This document shows, one piece after another, positions 28,825-36,818 of a DNA stretch of 52,721 nt. The stretch's first letter is position 1. Each line of letters opens with the position of its first letter. The stretch is taken from assembly GCA_025350625.1 (NCBI GenBank), contig JANXXL010000006.1, positions 1 through 52,721 on the forward strand. The letters are read 5' to 3'. Both the position numbers and the translations under genes were made by a program. The notes below the pieces were generated by a model, which was not told where the DNA came from, did no database searches, and saw only the letters and a list, made by a program, of their open reading frames with translations. The DNA comes from Bryobacterales bacterium (lineage in GTDB: Bacteria > Acidobacteriota > Terriglobia > Bryobacterales > Bryobacteraceae).

Positions 28825-29196
28825 GTGCGGACCCTAAGTTCAAGTATTCTGAAATTAGCGATGGGTTTCCCAACGACGGCTTTCGTCATCGGTTTGCTGG
28901 CTGGGACAGCGGCCCCGTGGCTGGCCGCCGATGAAGTTGCAACCGGCAAAACAGCGGATACGTTTTTTGCCGGTACCGTGGCGCAGTCCACTTCCGAAAC
29001 CATAACCGTGGCCAGAACCGTGCGCGGCAAGGCGGAAAGCCGCACCTTTAACCTGACGCCGCAGACCAAGATCGATGGGAAACTGGCGGCGCGAGTCCGC
29101 GTTACGGTGCGCTATATTGTCGACGATGACGGCGATACCGCCACCTTGATCGTAGTGCGGGGGTTCCCCAAGGCGTCTAAGCAGAAAAAGAAGTAG
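28825..29196 (+). CDS. Secreted small beta-rich protein, 123 aa
   Basis: Starting at GTG 28825 (or ATG 28861), the protein has a signal peptide (FVIGLLAGTAAPWLA) and a small beta-barrel-like domain (FFAGTVAQSTSETITVAR, FNLTPQTKIDGKL, VRVTVRYIVDDDGDTATLI), ending in a Lys-rich tail. The layout recalls DUF5666-type OB-like domains in Acidobacteriota. It is placed between truB and glmU on opposite strands and is probably monocistronic. It acts in the periplasm or outside; function unknown. Confidence 0.7.
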   Translation: MRTLSSSILKLAMGFPTTAFVIGLLAGTAAPWLAADEVATGKTADTFFAGTVAQSTSETITVARTVRGKAESRTFNLTPQTKIDGKLAARVRVTVRYIVDDDGDTATLIVVRGFPKASKQKKK

Positions 29197-29208
29197 AAAC
29201 GCGACGCG

Positions 29209-30612
29209 TCAGCTCTTTTTCGCGGTCTTTGGTTTGCGGTTCTTGTTCCACCCCGGCTTGTTCACCTGGCGCGAGCGTCCCAGCGCCAGGGCGTGGCTGG
29301 GCACCGCTTCGGTAATCACACTGCCTGCGGCAACATAGCTATCCTGGCCGATTTCGACGGGCGCCACTAGCGTAGAGTTGCTGCCGATGAACGCTCCCGC
29401 GCCGATCTTGGTAGCGTGTTTCTTCTCGCCGTCATAGTTGCAGGTAATGGTGCCGGCGCCGATATTCACGCGTTCCCCGATTTCGGAATCGCCCAGATAC
29501 GCCAGGTGCTGGCTCTTGGCGCCGGCTCCCAGGCGAGTTTTCTTCAACTCCACAAAGTTGCCGATGCGCGCTTCGGGACCCACCTGCGCCTGCATGCGGA
29601 TGCGCGCGAAGGGGCCGACTTGTGCGCCGGGATCGATACGGGAGTCGGCCACCATCGTATAAGGTGCGATCACGATGCGGTCTCCCAGCGCGGCCGATTC
29701 GAGAATGGCGCCCTGGCCGATGCGGCAATCTTCGCCCACGGCGGTGTTGCCCAGCAGGCGCACGAAGGGCTCGATGACGGTGTCGGCGCCGACGCGAACC
29801 TGGGCGTCGATGGCTACGGTTTCCGGGCGCTCAATGGTGACCCCGGAAAGCATGAGTTCGCGAGTCTTGCGCGCGCGCAGGATGCGATCGGCTTCGGCCA
29901 GTTCGATACGGGTATTGATACCCAGCAGTTCGCTCGAATCCGCTACGTGCAGGGGCTGCACGCGCTGCCCGTGGCGGTTGAGGATCTCCGCGATATCGGT
30001 GAGATAGAGTTCGCCCGAGGCGGCATTGGGGTGGATCTCCGTTATATATTTCCACAGCAGCTTCGCGCGAAAACAGTAGATGCCCGAATTGATGACGCGC
30101 ACTTGAAGCTGCTCCGGAGTCGCGTCTTTGTGCTCGACGATGGCGGAGACGTTGCCTTGCTGGTCGAGAATAACGCGGCCGTACCCGGTAGGGTCATCGA
30201 GAGTGGTGGTGATCAAGGTGGCGGCTGCGTCGGACGAAGTTTGAGCGGCGCGCAACTGCTTCAGCGTGGCGGCGGAAAGCAGAGGGGTATCGCCATAGAG
30301 CACCATTAGCAGGCCGTCCTGCTTGGGATCGGCCTCATGGAGCGGCTCGCGTGCGCACATCACGGCATGGCCGGTGCCCTTCTGCTGGACCTGGCGGGCG
30401 AAGCGGACTCCCATGGGCTCAAGCAGGGTTTCGACGGTATCGGCCTGGTGGCCGGTGACCACGACGATTCGGTCCCGCGCCGTAACGGCGCTGGCGGCCT
30501 GCACCACGTGTTCCACCAGCGACAGCCCGCCCGCGCGATGCAAAACCTTGGCTTGCTTCGAGCGCATGCGCGTACCCAAACCGGCGGCCAGAATCACCAC
30601 GGTAGTCTTCAT
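29209..30612 (-). CDS. glmU: Bifunctional GlmU (UDP-GlcNAc synthesis)
   Basis: A 467-residue bifunctional enzyme that acetylates glucosamine-1-phosphate and then uridylylates it, giving UDP-GlcNAc for peptidoglycan and lipopolysaccharide. The N-terminal nucleotidyltransferase shows LAAGLGTRMRS and YGDTPLL; the C-terminal half is a left-handed hexapeptide helix with NFVELKKTRLG, HLAYLGD and GAGTITCNYDGEKKH. The usual Pro before the Lys of the pyrophosphorylase motif is Ala here (KQAKV), while the Lys is kept. ATG 30612 overlaps the yvcK stop by four bases. A basic tail of about 20 residues follows the helix. Confidence 0.96.
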   Translation of the reverse strand: MKTTVVILAAGLGTRMRSKQAKVLHRAGGLSLVEHVVQAASAVTARDRIVVVTGHQADTVETLLEPMGVRFARQVQQKGTGHAVMCAREPLHEADPKQDGLLMVLYGDTPLLSAATLKQLRAAQTSSDAAATLITTTLDDPTGYGRVILDQQGNVSAIVEHKDATPEQLQVRVINSGIYCFRAKLLWKYITEIHPNAASGELYLTDIAEILNRHGQRVQPLHVADSSELLGINTRIELAEADRILRARKTRELMLSGVTIERPETVAIDAQVRVGADTVIEPFVRLLGNTAVGEDCRIGQGAILESAALGDRIVIAPYTMVADSRIDPGAQVGPFARIRMQAQVGPEARIGNFVELKKTRLGAGAKSQHLAYLGDSEIGERVNIGAGTITCNYDGEKKHATKIGAGAFIGSNSTLVAPVEIGQDSYVAAGSVITEAVPSHALALGRSRQVNKPGWNKNRKPKTAKKS

Positions 30613-31685
30613 AGATTCAGTTTCCGTTTTCTGCTGCGTCCCCGCTGCGCCAGTTCCATGGTCACGGCCCCGATGGCGCCGGGGTCATGGCGAATCTTCT
30701 CGCCAACCTTGGCCCGCGACATACGCATGAGGTCTGTGCAAAGCACATCTAATCCTAGTGCGGACAGGTTCTCGGTATCATTCTCCACCGGCTGCGCGAA
30801 CTTGGCCTGATAAGGATCCAATAGTTTGTCCGGCAGCGATCCGGTATTAACCACGCATACGTCGAGGACGTTGCGCGCCCGCCCGCAGTGGCGCAGGATA
30901 GCCGCGACATGATCCGATGCCCGGAAGTTCGCGGTTTCCCCAGGCTGCCACATCAAATTAACGAAATACGCCTTCAAAGCCGGAGATTTCGCGATGGCTT
31001 GCGGGATGCCGTCGACCAGCAGGTTGGGAATCACGCTGGTAAATAGCGAACCGGGGCCGAGGGTAATGAGATCGGCGTCCGCGATGGCGCGAAGAGTTTC
31101 GGCAAGCGGCTTGGGTTTACGGGGACGCAGCGAGATGCGCTCGATACGTGAAGTACTGCGGCTGATACGGGTCTCGCCGCTGAGCTTGCGGCCATTGGCC
31201 AAGGTGGCTTCGAGAACCACCTGGGTGGATGTCGCCGGGTAAATGCGCCCCAGCACCGAGAGAACTTGCGAGGAAAGGGTGACGGCGCTCGCAAAGTCGC
31301 CCGTCAGATCGGTCATGGCGGTGAGGAACAGATTTCCGAAGCTATGGCCTTTCAGCCCGTGGCCGCTCGAAAACCGGTATTGAAACAGGCGGGCAATCAG
31401 GCCTTCGTATTCCGCCAGCGCCACCATGCAGTTGCGGATGTCGCCGGGCGGAAGCACATCGAACTCGCGGCGCAGGCGGCCGGAGCTGCCGCCGTCGTCG
31501 GTGACGGTGACCACCGCCGTGAGTTCCAGGAAGCCTTCGGCTGCCTTGACATACCGTTTCAATCCCCGAAGCAGTGTGGAAAGACCGGTGCCGCCGCCTA
31601 TCGAAACGATCCTCAAGGGGGGCGCGGGCCCAACGGGGGGCGATTTGCGGGCCAGGCGGTAGCTCCTTCTCCTCCAGCATCGCAT
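30609..31685 (-). CDS. yvcK: YvcK/CofD-like gluconeogenesis factor family protein
   Basis: The product belongs to the YvcK branch of the CofD-like fold. The signature VSIGGGTGLSTLLRGLK is followed by VTVTDDGGSSGRLR, NCMVAL and GHSFGNLFLTA. In Bacillus this protein binds UDP-sugars and is needed for wall synthesis on gluconeogenic carbon, so pairing with glmU (which makes UDP-GlcNAc) is meaningful. The ATG at 31685 gives 358 residues; the first 23 are not conserved and TTG 31616 is an alternative start. Confidence 0.92.
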   Translation of the reverse strand: MRCWRRRSYRLARKSPPVGPAPPLRIVSIGGGTGLSTLLRGLKRYVKAAEGFLELTAVVTVTDDGGSSGRLRREFDVLPPGDIRNCMVALAEYEGLIARLFQYRFSSGHGLKGHSFGNLFLTAMTDLTGDFASAVTLSSQVLSVLGRIYPATSTQVVLEATLANGRKLSGETRISRSTSRIERISLRPRKPKPLAETLRAIADADLITLGPGSLFTSVIPNLLVDGIPQAIAKSPALKAYFVNLMWQPGETANFRASDHVAAILRHCGRARNVLDVCVVNTGSLPDKLLDPYQAKFAQPVENDTENLSALGLDVLCTDLMRMSRAKVGEKIRHDPGAIGAVTMELAQRGRSRKRKLNL

Positions 31686-31814
31686 GGCGGAAGAGCGGAT
31701 TCCAGCGTAAGGTGAGCTAAAACAATAGTAAGGCTAAATGTTTTCCCGAAGTTCGATTCAAAGCGGAACCAACGCAATCGAACAAATGGGGCCACCGGGG
31801 AGCCTAGGTGCGGA

Positions 31815-31979
31815 TTAAGATGCCCGCTTGCGCTGCGGCTCTTCTTCCTCGTCGTCGTAAGCGGGGAGCTGCTCTAAGTCCTCAGACTCGAGCACTGCAT
31901 CGCAGTCGAGACAGCGCATGTAATCGACACCATCCCGCCGCATCAGGAACTCCGTGCGCTTATGATCACAACCGGGCAT
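31815..31979 (-). CDS. Acidic zinc-ribbon-like microprotein, 54 aa
   Basis: A complete 54-codon frame from ATG 31979 to TAA 31815. The product has CDH at residues 4-6 and CLDC at 23-26, a plausible zinc site, a middle LESEDLEQLPAYD, and a tail DDEEEEPQRKRAS of acidic then basic residues. No Shine-Dalgarno precedes it. The frame is too short to be convincing by length alone; the Cys spacing and charge pattern support it. It lies alone between yvcK and the RRM gene on the same strand. Confidence 0.5.
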   Translation of the reverse strand: MPGCDHKRTEFLMRRDGVDYMRCLDCDAVLESEDLEQLPAYDDEEEEPQRKRAS

Positions 31980-32110
31980 AAGAAGGAGACGATTATCCTT
32001 ATTCTAATGAAGGTTGTGACGATGTCAAGACCCAGTGCGCTTTGGAGGTGAAAAGCGGGTACCGGGGCGGCCGCGTCGAAACGGCCGCCATCCGAATGAA
32101 AAATTTAGAT

Positions 32111-32461
32111 TTACCAACGTGGACCACGGCTTCCACCACGGCCACCGCCGCCCCCACCACCACCGGCGCCCCCGCGTCCACGACCGCCGCCAAAGCCGCC
32201 GCCTCCTCCACCCGTGGGTTTCGGACGCGCTTCGTTGACATTAATCGCCCGGCCGTTCATTTCCGCGCCATTCAATTGGGCGATGGCCGTTTCCGCGTCG
32301 CGCTTTTCGGTCATTTCGACGAAAGCAAAACCGCGGGGCTGGCCGGTATCGCGATCCGTCACAATATTGACCCGCTCGACGTTGCCGTACTGGGCGAAGG
32401 CGGCGTGCAGGTCTTCCTGGGTGGTCTGATAGCTGAGGTTCCCGACAAAGATATTGGTCAT
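32111..32461 (-). CDS. Glycine-rich RRM RNA-binding protein
   Basis: A 116-residue protein with one RNA-recognition motif: RNP2 IFVGNL at residues 4-9 and RNP1 RGFAFVEM at 43-50, followed by a Gly/Arg tail (GGGGGGFGGGRGRGG) of about 35 residues. The same plan is found in cyanobacterial Rbp and plant glycine-rich proteins that act as RNA chaperones, often cold-induced. AAGGAG lies eight bases before the ATG at 32461. The long gene-free stretch upstream may hold a leader. It is cytoplasmic. Confidence 0.92.
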   Translation of the reverse strand: MTNIFVGNLSYQTTQEDLHAAFAQYGNVERVNIVTDRDTGQPRGFAFVEMTEKRDAETAIAQLNGAEMNGRAINVNEARPKPTGGGGGGFGGGRGRGGAGGGGGGGGRGGSRGPRW

Positions 32462-32828
32462 CAGAAATGCTCCTTAGGGAATTGGAAACAGGTTGGGTCC
32501 GAAAACGCTGGCGGGCAGCGCCATGGACGGGACGCGGTACTTCGAGCGCAATGCATATCGGCCGGGACAGACGGGAATCGGAGCTACCCTTGGATCGGTC
32601 GGAGCATTTCAGTTAAAAACAACACGGCGGATCCGAAAATCAACTTTCTACACCCGGTCGAAAGAGCCCTTTATTTACCCAAAAGCTCTCAGGGCTGAAT
32701 GTCTTAGCAGGATACCTCAGGGCGGAGCGGCAATGCAACCGACGGGGCACCCGGGTCCAATGGCCCCGACCGTACCCGCTAATCATCCTCCGAGGAACTG
32801 CCGAAAGGACTCTGGGGGTGCTCCGTAA
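32462..32828. other. 367-base intergenic region between divergent RRM and secreted-protein genes
   Basis: This stretch has only short open frames without protein-like character. It holds the ribosome site of the RRM gene next to 32461. In its centre AGCCCT (about 32664-32669) and AGGGCT (about 32690-32695) could form a hairpin. It should contain two divergent promoters, but I see no convincing -35/-10 pair. A structured 5' leader for the RRM gene is possible. Confidence 0.35.
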
Positions 32829-33293
32829 ATGAAGAGCTGGGTAGTTTTGGCTGCTGGTGCGCTCCTAGTGGGAGTCGTCACGCAGGCCGCGTCACAGAAC
32901 CTTTCGGGCGAGTGGAAATTGAACTTTGCCAAGAGCAATTACGGCAAGTTTCCGGCTCCCTCTAGCATGACGCGCAAAATCGCCCACAACGACCCGAAGC
33001 TGCTTCTCACGACTACGCAGAAAGGCCCGCAAGGCGAGGTGACCAGCAAACTGGTTTATACGACGGACGGCAAGGAGTCAGTCAACCAAGTCGTGGGCGG
33101 GGAAGCGAAGGGTACCGCGCAGTGGATCGGCGATAAGTTGATGATCGAGAGCAGCCGCGAATTTCAAGGGGCGACGCTTAAGCAGAAGGACATCTGGGCG
33201 CTCTCAGACGACGGCAAGACCCTCACCATCGATTCGCACGTCAGCATTCCGAATGGCGAATTCGACATAAAACAGGTATTTGACAAGCAATAA
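32829..33293 (+). CDS. Secreted hypothetical protein, lipocalin-like, 154 aa
   Basis: A signal peptide (VVLAAGALLVGVVTQAASQ, cleaved near residue 22) precedes a mature protein that begins NLSGEWKLNFAKSNYGKFP. This opening and the beta-strand pattern (DKLMIESSREF, KTLTIDSHVSIPNGEF) resemble small secreted lipocalin-like proteins that are frequent in Acidobacteriota. No catalytic motif is seen. ATG 32829 follows ACTCTGGGGGTGCTCCGTAA, a weak ribosome site. It is convergent with the ccm operon, with seven bases between stops. Confidence 0.75.
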   Translation: MKSWVVLAAGALLVGVVTQAASQNLSGEWKLNFAKSNYGKFPAPSSMTRKIAHNDPKLLLTTTQKGPQGEVTSKLVYTTDGKESVNQVVGGEAKGTAQWIGDKLMIESSREFQGATLKQKDIWALSDDGKTLTIDSHVSIPNGEFDIKQVFDKQ

Positions 33294-33300
33294 CCGCGGG

Positions 33301-33453
33301 CTATTTTTCCCGTTCGACCATGCGCCGGACGCGGTCGATTTCGCTCGACAGCTTGCGTTCGCGCAGCGCCAGCGACACCACGTAGACCACCAGAATCACA
33401 AACGCGGCCGCGAAGCCGTAAAACATGTACATGAAATTACGGGCGTCGATCAT
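33301..33453 (-). CDS. ccmD: CcmD-like small membrane protein
   Basis: A 50-residue product: a short tail, one membrane helix (GFAAAFVILVVYVVSLALRE) and a charged cytoplasmic helix (SSEIDRVRRMVEREK), the layout of CcmD. CcmD links CcmC to the CcmAB transporter and helps release haem-loaded CcmE. It is the last gene of the operon, eight bases after ccmC. It is identified by position and topology, as CcmD sequences are poorly conserved. Confidence 0.75.
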   Translation of the reverse strand: MIDARNFMYMFYGFAAAFVILVVYVVSLALRERKLSSEIDRVRRMVEREK

Positions 33454-33461
33454 GCGTGTCC

Positions 33462-34160
33462 TTAATAAGAATGTGCCATGCGCCGCAGGGAATCGATTTC
33501 GCGCGACCGTTCTTCCTGGCGGGTCCGCACCATCACCAGGATGGCCGCGAGGCACATGAACGCCAGCCAGTTCCAGTAAATGGGCGCCTCCATGCCGGGG
33601 CCCATGCCGCCGCCGTCGCGAACGCTGAGCACCGGCGCGGGGTGCTGGGTGCGCCACCACTCGATGGATTTCCACACGATTAAAATGTCCACGCAGCCGA
33701 AGATCGAGACCACTGCGGACAGGCGCGCGCGCTGGGTCGGTTCATCGATCGCCCGGCGCAGCATCAGGTAGCCCGCGTAGATCAGCCAGCAGACCAGCAT
33801 GGTGGTGAGGCGCGCATCCCAGGCCCACCAGATTCCCCAGATGATGCGTCCCCAGATCATCCCGGTGGCGAGAACGATGGTGGCGAAGGCGAGCGATACT
33901 TCCGTGACGGCCGCCGCGAAGGCGTCGTACTTCAGTTTCCCCGAAATCAGATACGCCGCGCTGGCGCCCAGGGCCACGAAGAATCCGGTGAAGCCGGTGA
34001 AGATGCTGGGCACGTGAATATAGACGATGCGATAGATAGCGCCCTGGTTGGCTTCATCCGGTAAGATCAGGAAAATTTTGTAGAAATTGAAGGACAGCAG
34101 CACCGCGCATACGGCGGCGAGGACGAACAGGATGCGGTCGCGAGTGTCGGTTTGGGTCAT
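33462..34160 (-). CDS. ccmC: Haem exporter/handling protein CcmC
   Basis: A 232-residue polytopic membrane protein with the tryptophan-rich haem-handling motif WGIWWAWDARLTT and flanking His residues (IHVPSIF early, THPAPVL-like periplasmic loop later). In type I cytochrome c maturation CcmC attaches haem to CcmE in the periplasm. Six helices are expected. It starts six bases after the ccmB stop and the genes are evidently cotranscribed. Confidence 0.92.
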   Translation of the reverse strand: MTQTDTRDRILFVLAAVCAVLLSFNFYKIFLILPDEANQGAIYRIVYIHVPSIFTGFTGFFVALGASAAYLISGKLKYDAFAAAVTEVSLAFATIVLATGMIWGRIIWGIWWAWDARLTTMLVCWLIYAGYLMLRRAIDEPTQRARLSAVVSIFGCVDILIVWKSIEWWRTQHPAPVLSVRDGGGMGPGMEAPIYWNWLAFMCLAAILVMVRTRQEERSREIDSLRRMAHSY

Positions 34161-34166
34161 ATTGAT

Positions 34167-34850
34167 TCACCCCACGAGAACAATATCAATGAATACCACG
34201 GCCAGAACAGTGTAAATGAAATCGAAGCCGGTGAGGACCCGCAGCCAGATCATATTATCTCCGCCCAAAGGCATGCCGGCCATCAGGTCGCTGGTCAGCG
34301 TCATGGCGGCCATCAGTGCGGGGATCAGCAAGGGGTAGACCAGCGTCGGCAGCATCATCTCGCGCATGCGGAGGTTGACAGTGAGCGCGCTGAACATGGT
34401 GCCGATAACGGTCATTCCCCAGGTGCCCAGCAGAATCACCAGCACCACCGGCCAGAACTGTTTCGAGAAATGGGTGTCGTAGAGCACGGCGAATACCGCC
34501 AGCGCCGCGATTTCGACGATCATCAGCAACAGGAAATTCGCCAAAGTTTTGCCGAAGAAAATAGCTGAGGCGGGCGCGGGGGACGAGATCAATGCGTCCA
34601 GGCAATCATTCTGCAATTCGCGCGCAAAACTACGGTTTAACACCAGTGCTCCGGCGAAGGAGAAAACCAGCCACAGCAGTCCGCCCGAAATGGTGCGCAA
34701 TTCTTCTGACGATGGATCGAACGCGAAGCTGAACAGCACCAGAATTACCAGTGAGAAAGCGAACGACGCGTTGAAGGCTTCCTTGGTGCGGATCTCGGAA
34801 CGCAGATCCTTGGCGGCGATGGTGAACGAGGCCCGCAGGAAAGAGGACAC
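34167..34850 (-). CDS. ccmB: CcmB, ABC-transporter permease of cytochrome c maturation
   Basis: A 227-residue permease with about six membrane helices; RSEIRTKEAFNASFAFS and DALISSPAPASAIFFGKTLA are family-typical CcmB text. With CcmA it forms the ATP-dependent complex that releases holo-CcmE from CcmC and CcmD. Its start lies two bases after the ccmA stop, so translation is coupled. Confidence 0.92.
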   Translation of the reverse strand: MSSFLRASFTIAAKDLRSEIRTKEAFNASFAFSLVILVLFSFAFDPSSEELRTISGGLLWLVFSFAGALVLNRSFARELQNDCLDALISSPAPASAIFFGKTLANFLLLMIVEIAALAVFAVLYDTHFSKQFWPVVLVILLGTWGMTVIGTMFSALTVNLRMREMMLPTLVYPLLIPALMAAMTLTSDLMAGMPLGGDNMIWLRVLTGFDFIYTVLAVVFIDIVLVG

Positions 34851-34852
34851 CG

Positions 34853-35557
34853 TTAGTTGTCTCCATAAGTCCGGTAGAGCCAGCCCGGGTCGTCGACCAT
34901 CTGCTGCGTGCGCTCGCCGGTGAAAGCAAGCTGTCCGCGCTGGATCAGAGCCACGTGCGTTGCGAGCTCGAGCGCTTCTCGCAATTGGTGCGTCGAGAGG
35001 ATAATGGTGCGCCCGGAAGCATGCGCCTCCGCGAGCAAGGACTGCAACACGGCAATAGCCCGGTCATCCAGCGCCGTGAACGGCTCGTCGAGCAGCAGCA
35101 CTTCAGGTTCGTGCATGAAGGCGCGCGCGACCGCCAGCCGCTGCCGCATGCCGCGCGAGAATTCGCGCACCAAACCGTCGCGCACGCGGTCGAGGCCCGT
35201 GCGTTCGAGCCATGCGAGCGCAGTCTTCTCCGGCTCGGCGAGACCGTAGAGCTTTGCGAACAGAACCAGATTTTCGGTGGCGGAAAGTTCGTCGTAAAGC
35301 GAGATCCCGTGGCCCAGCACGCCGATGCGCCGCCGCGTCGCTTGCTCTCGGACACTGGCGCCTTGGATATGTACGGTTCCCTCAGACGCCTTCGAAAGTC
35401 CCGCGACAATCCGCAGCAGAGTGGTCTTGCCCGCGCCGTTGCGCCCGAGCAACGCCACGGTCGAGCCCGGTTCAATGTTCAGTTGGATGTCACGCAGGGC
35501 GGGGAAGTCGCCGTAGTATTTCCAAACTCTGTCAATTTCGAGTGCGGCCGCACTCAC
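34853..35557 (-). CDS. ccmA: CcmA, ABC-transporter ATPase of cytochrome c maturation
   Basis: A 234-residue ATP-binding subunit: Walker A GRNGAGKTT, signature FSRGMRQRLAVARA, Walker B VLLLDEPF and the switch His in STHQLREAL. It has the single-domain size of CcmA. It is cotranscribed with ccmB, and its start overlaps the stop of the upstream envelope-protein gene by four bases. Confidence 0.93.
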   Translation of the reverse strand: MSAAALEIDRVWKYYGDFPALRDIQLNIEPGSTVALLGRNGAGKTTLLRIVAGLSKASEGTVHIQGASVREQATRRRIGVLGHGISLYDELSATENLVLFAKLYGLAEPEKTALAWLERTGLDRVRDGLVREFSRGMRQRLAVARAFMHEPEVLLLDEPFTALDDRAIAVLQSLLAEAHASGRTIILSTHQLREALELATHVALIQRGQLAFTGERTQQMVDDPGWLYRTYGDN

Positions 35558-36519
35558 ACGGTCCCTCTGCGATAGAGCATGGTCCCGCCTAGCGCCAGGA
35601 TTCCGAAGGCGAGTCCCAGAACCCAGAAAAGTTGCGCGTAAAGGCGCGGCTTCTTGATCTCGACCTGGGGCGAGCCGCTATCGTCGCCTTTAGCCTGTGC
35701 GGAGTCGTCGCCGCGCAACGAGCCGATTCCGGTGATGAGTAAGTTGTAGTCGGGTGCGTTCAGCGTGTAGATATTCGCCTGCGTCTGCGGCTCCTGCCCG
35801 GCCGGTTCGATGCCGTCGCCGGTAACCGTGACCGCGGGCGGAGTCACCAGGTGTGTAGCTGCGCCCGACGCCACCACTTTGCCCGCGAACTTGTCTGCGG
35901 CGGGGACGTTGTAAGTCACGTCCATGCGCGTCTCGCCTGGTTTCACCGGATAGTCGATTTTATAAATGTCAGCGGTCGGGGTCTTTACCGGGGGACGCGT
36001 GATCGGCATGCCACCGGGCGCCGTGATCACCACCTGCGCCTTCCCGCCGGTCGCCGGCGGCAGGTAGAACTGAATGGAGCCCTTGGCGGGATCGTTAAAC
36101 GTCAGATTTGTTTCGTTGCCGAGCACAAAAGTTTCGCTGATTCTAAGATTCTCGATGCCCGGTTCGAGCAGGATCAAATGCTCCATGGTCTTGGCTACGC
36201 CGGCCTTTTTAGTCGCGTCATAGACTTTGACCTGAACGCCGGTGGTCGCCATTCCAGGGGTAATGATCTGGTTATAGGTGGTGCCTTGAAAGGTTGCCTG
36301 AATGAGACCGGGGCCGGGAGGGATTTGCTTGTCGATCTTGAACTGGCCTTTTGCGTCCGTGCTTGTTTTCCCGAGTTGCACCATGCCGTTCTGGCTGGGC
36401 TGGACTAGATTAACATCGACTCCTGCCTGAGGTTTACCGGTGGTGACGTTAATCGCCACGCCGTCGACCGCAAGAACCGGCAGCGAGAAGGCCAGCAGGA
36501 TTGCAAGGTCGCGAATCAT
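35554..36519 (-). CDS. Envelope protein with carboxypeptidase-like regulatory fold, in the ccm operon
   Basis: The 321-residue product has a signal peptide (LAILLAFSLPVLA), an N-terminal beta-sandwich of the carboxypeptidase-regulatory type (INVTTGKPQAGVDVNLVQ, TDAKGQFKIDKQIPPG), further beta-rich text and one C-terminal membrane helix (LFWVLGLAFGILALGGTMLY) with a short basic tail. It is therefore anchored with a large periplasmic part. It is linked by four-base overlaps both to ccmA and to the CcmI-like gene, so it belongs to the operon, but it is no classical Ccm component. A role in handling apocytochrome or haem is speculation. Confidence 0.75.
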   Translation of the reverse strand: MIRDLAILLAFSLPVLAVDGVAINVTTGKPQAGVDVNLVQPSQNGMVQLGKTSTDAKGQFKIDKQIPPGPGLIQATFQGTTYNQIITPGMATTGVQVKVYDATKKAGVAKTMEHLILLEPGIENLRISETFVLGNETNLTFNDPAKGSIQFYLPPATGGKAQVVITAPGGMPITRPPVKTPTADIYKIDYPVKPGETRMDVTYNVPAADKFAGKVVASGAATHLVTPPAVTVTGDGIEPAGQEPQTQANIYTLNAPDYNLLITGIGSLRGDDSAQAKGDDSGSPQVEIKKPRLYAQLFWVLGLAFGILALGGTMLYRRGTV

Positions 36520-36818
36520 GCTGATCCTTTCTTGCCCGCGGTCTCCGGCTTAGGCTGCATTTTCTCAATCCCGGCGACCACTACGGCCAGCTCCTTTTGG
36601 AGGGCAAGCTTAGTTTGGGCATAGTCGGCATCCGACAGTTTGCCCACGCGATATTCAAACTGCAAATCACGCAAGTTCTCGTAAATCGCGGCCTTGCGCT
36701 CGTCGAGGTGCAGCGTAGGCGAGACCGGGTCGGGTGGCGGAATGTCCTTGGCGCGAATGAACAGCGTGTAAAACAAGGTTGCGGCGAGCAGGAGGACGAC
36801 GGCGAGAAGCAGGTTCAT
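36516..36818 (-). CDS. CcmI-like small membrane protein, 100 aa
   Basis: One N-terminal membrane helix (LLLAVVLLLAATLFYTLFI) is followed by a cytoplasmic or linker helix with YENLRDLQFEYRVGKLSD and a Lys/Pro-rich tail. The phrase LRDLxFEYxxGKLS is typical of the N-terminal part of CcmI, but the TPR part that binds apocytochrome in CcmI is missing. It fits as a minimal version in an operon after ccmH. Start overlaps stop of ccmH region without gap. Confidence 0.65.
   Translation of the reverse strand: MNLLLAVVLLLAATLFYTLFIRAKDIPPPDPVSPTLHLDERKAAIYENLRDLQFEYRVGKLSDADYAQTKLALQKELAVVVAGIEKMQPKPETAGKKGSA

Noticed and set aside
32130-32215. Low-complexity CCACCA/CCGCC-type repeat on the plus strand
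   Set aside because: It is simply the DNA encoding the Gly/Arg tail of the RRM protein.
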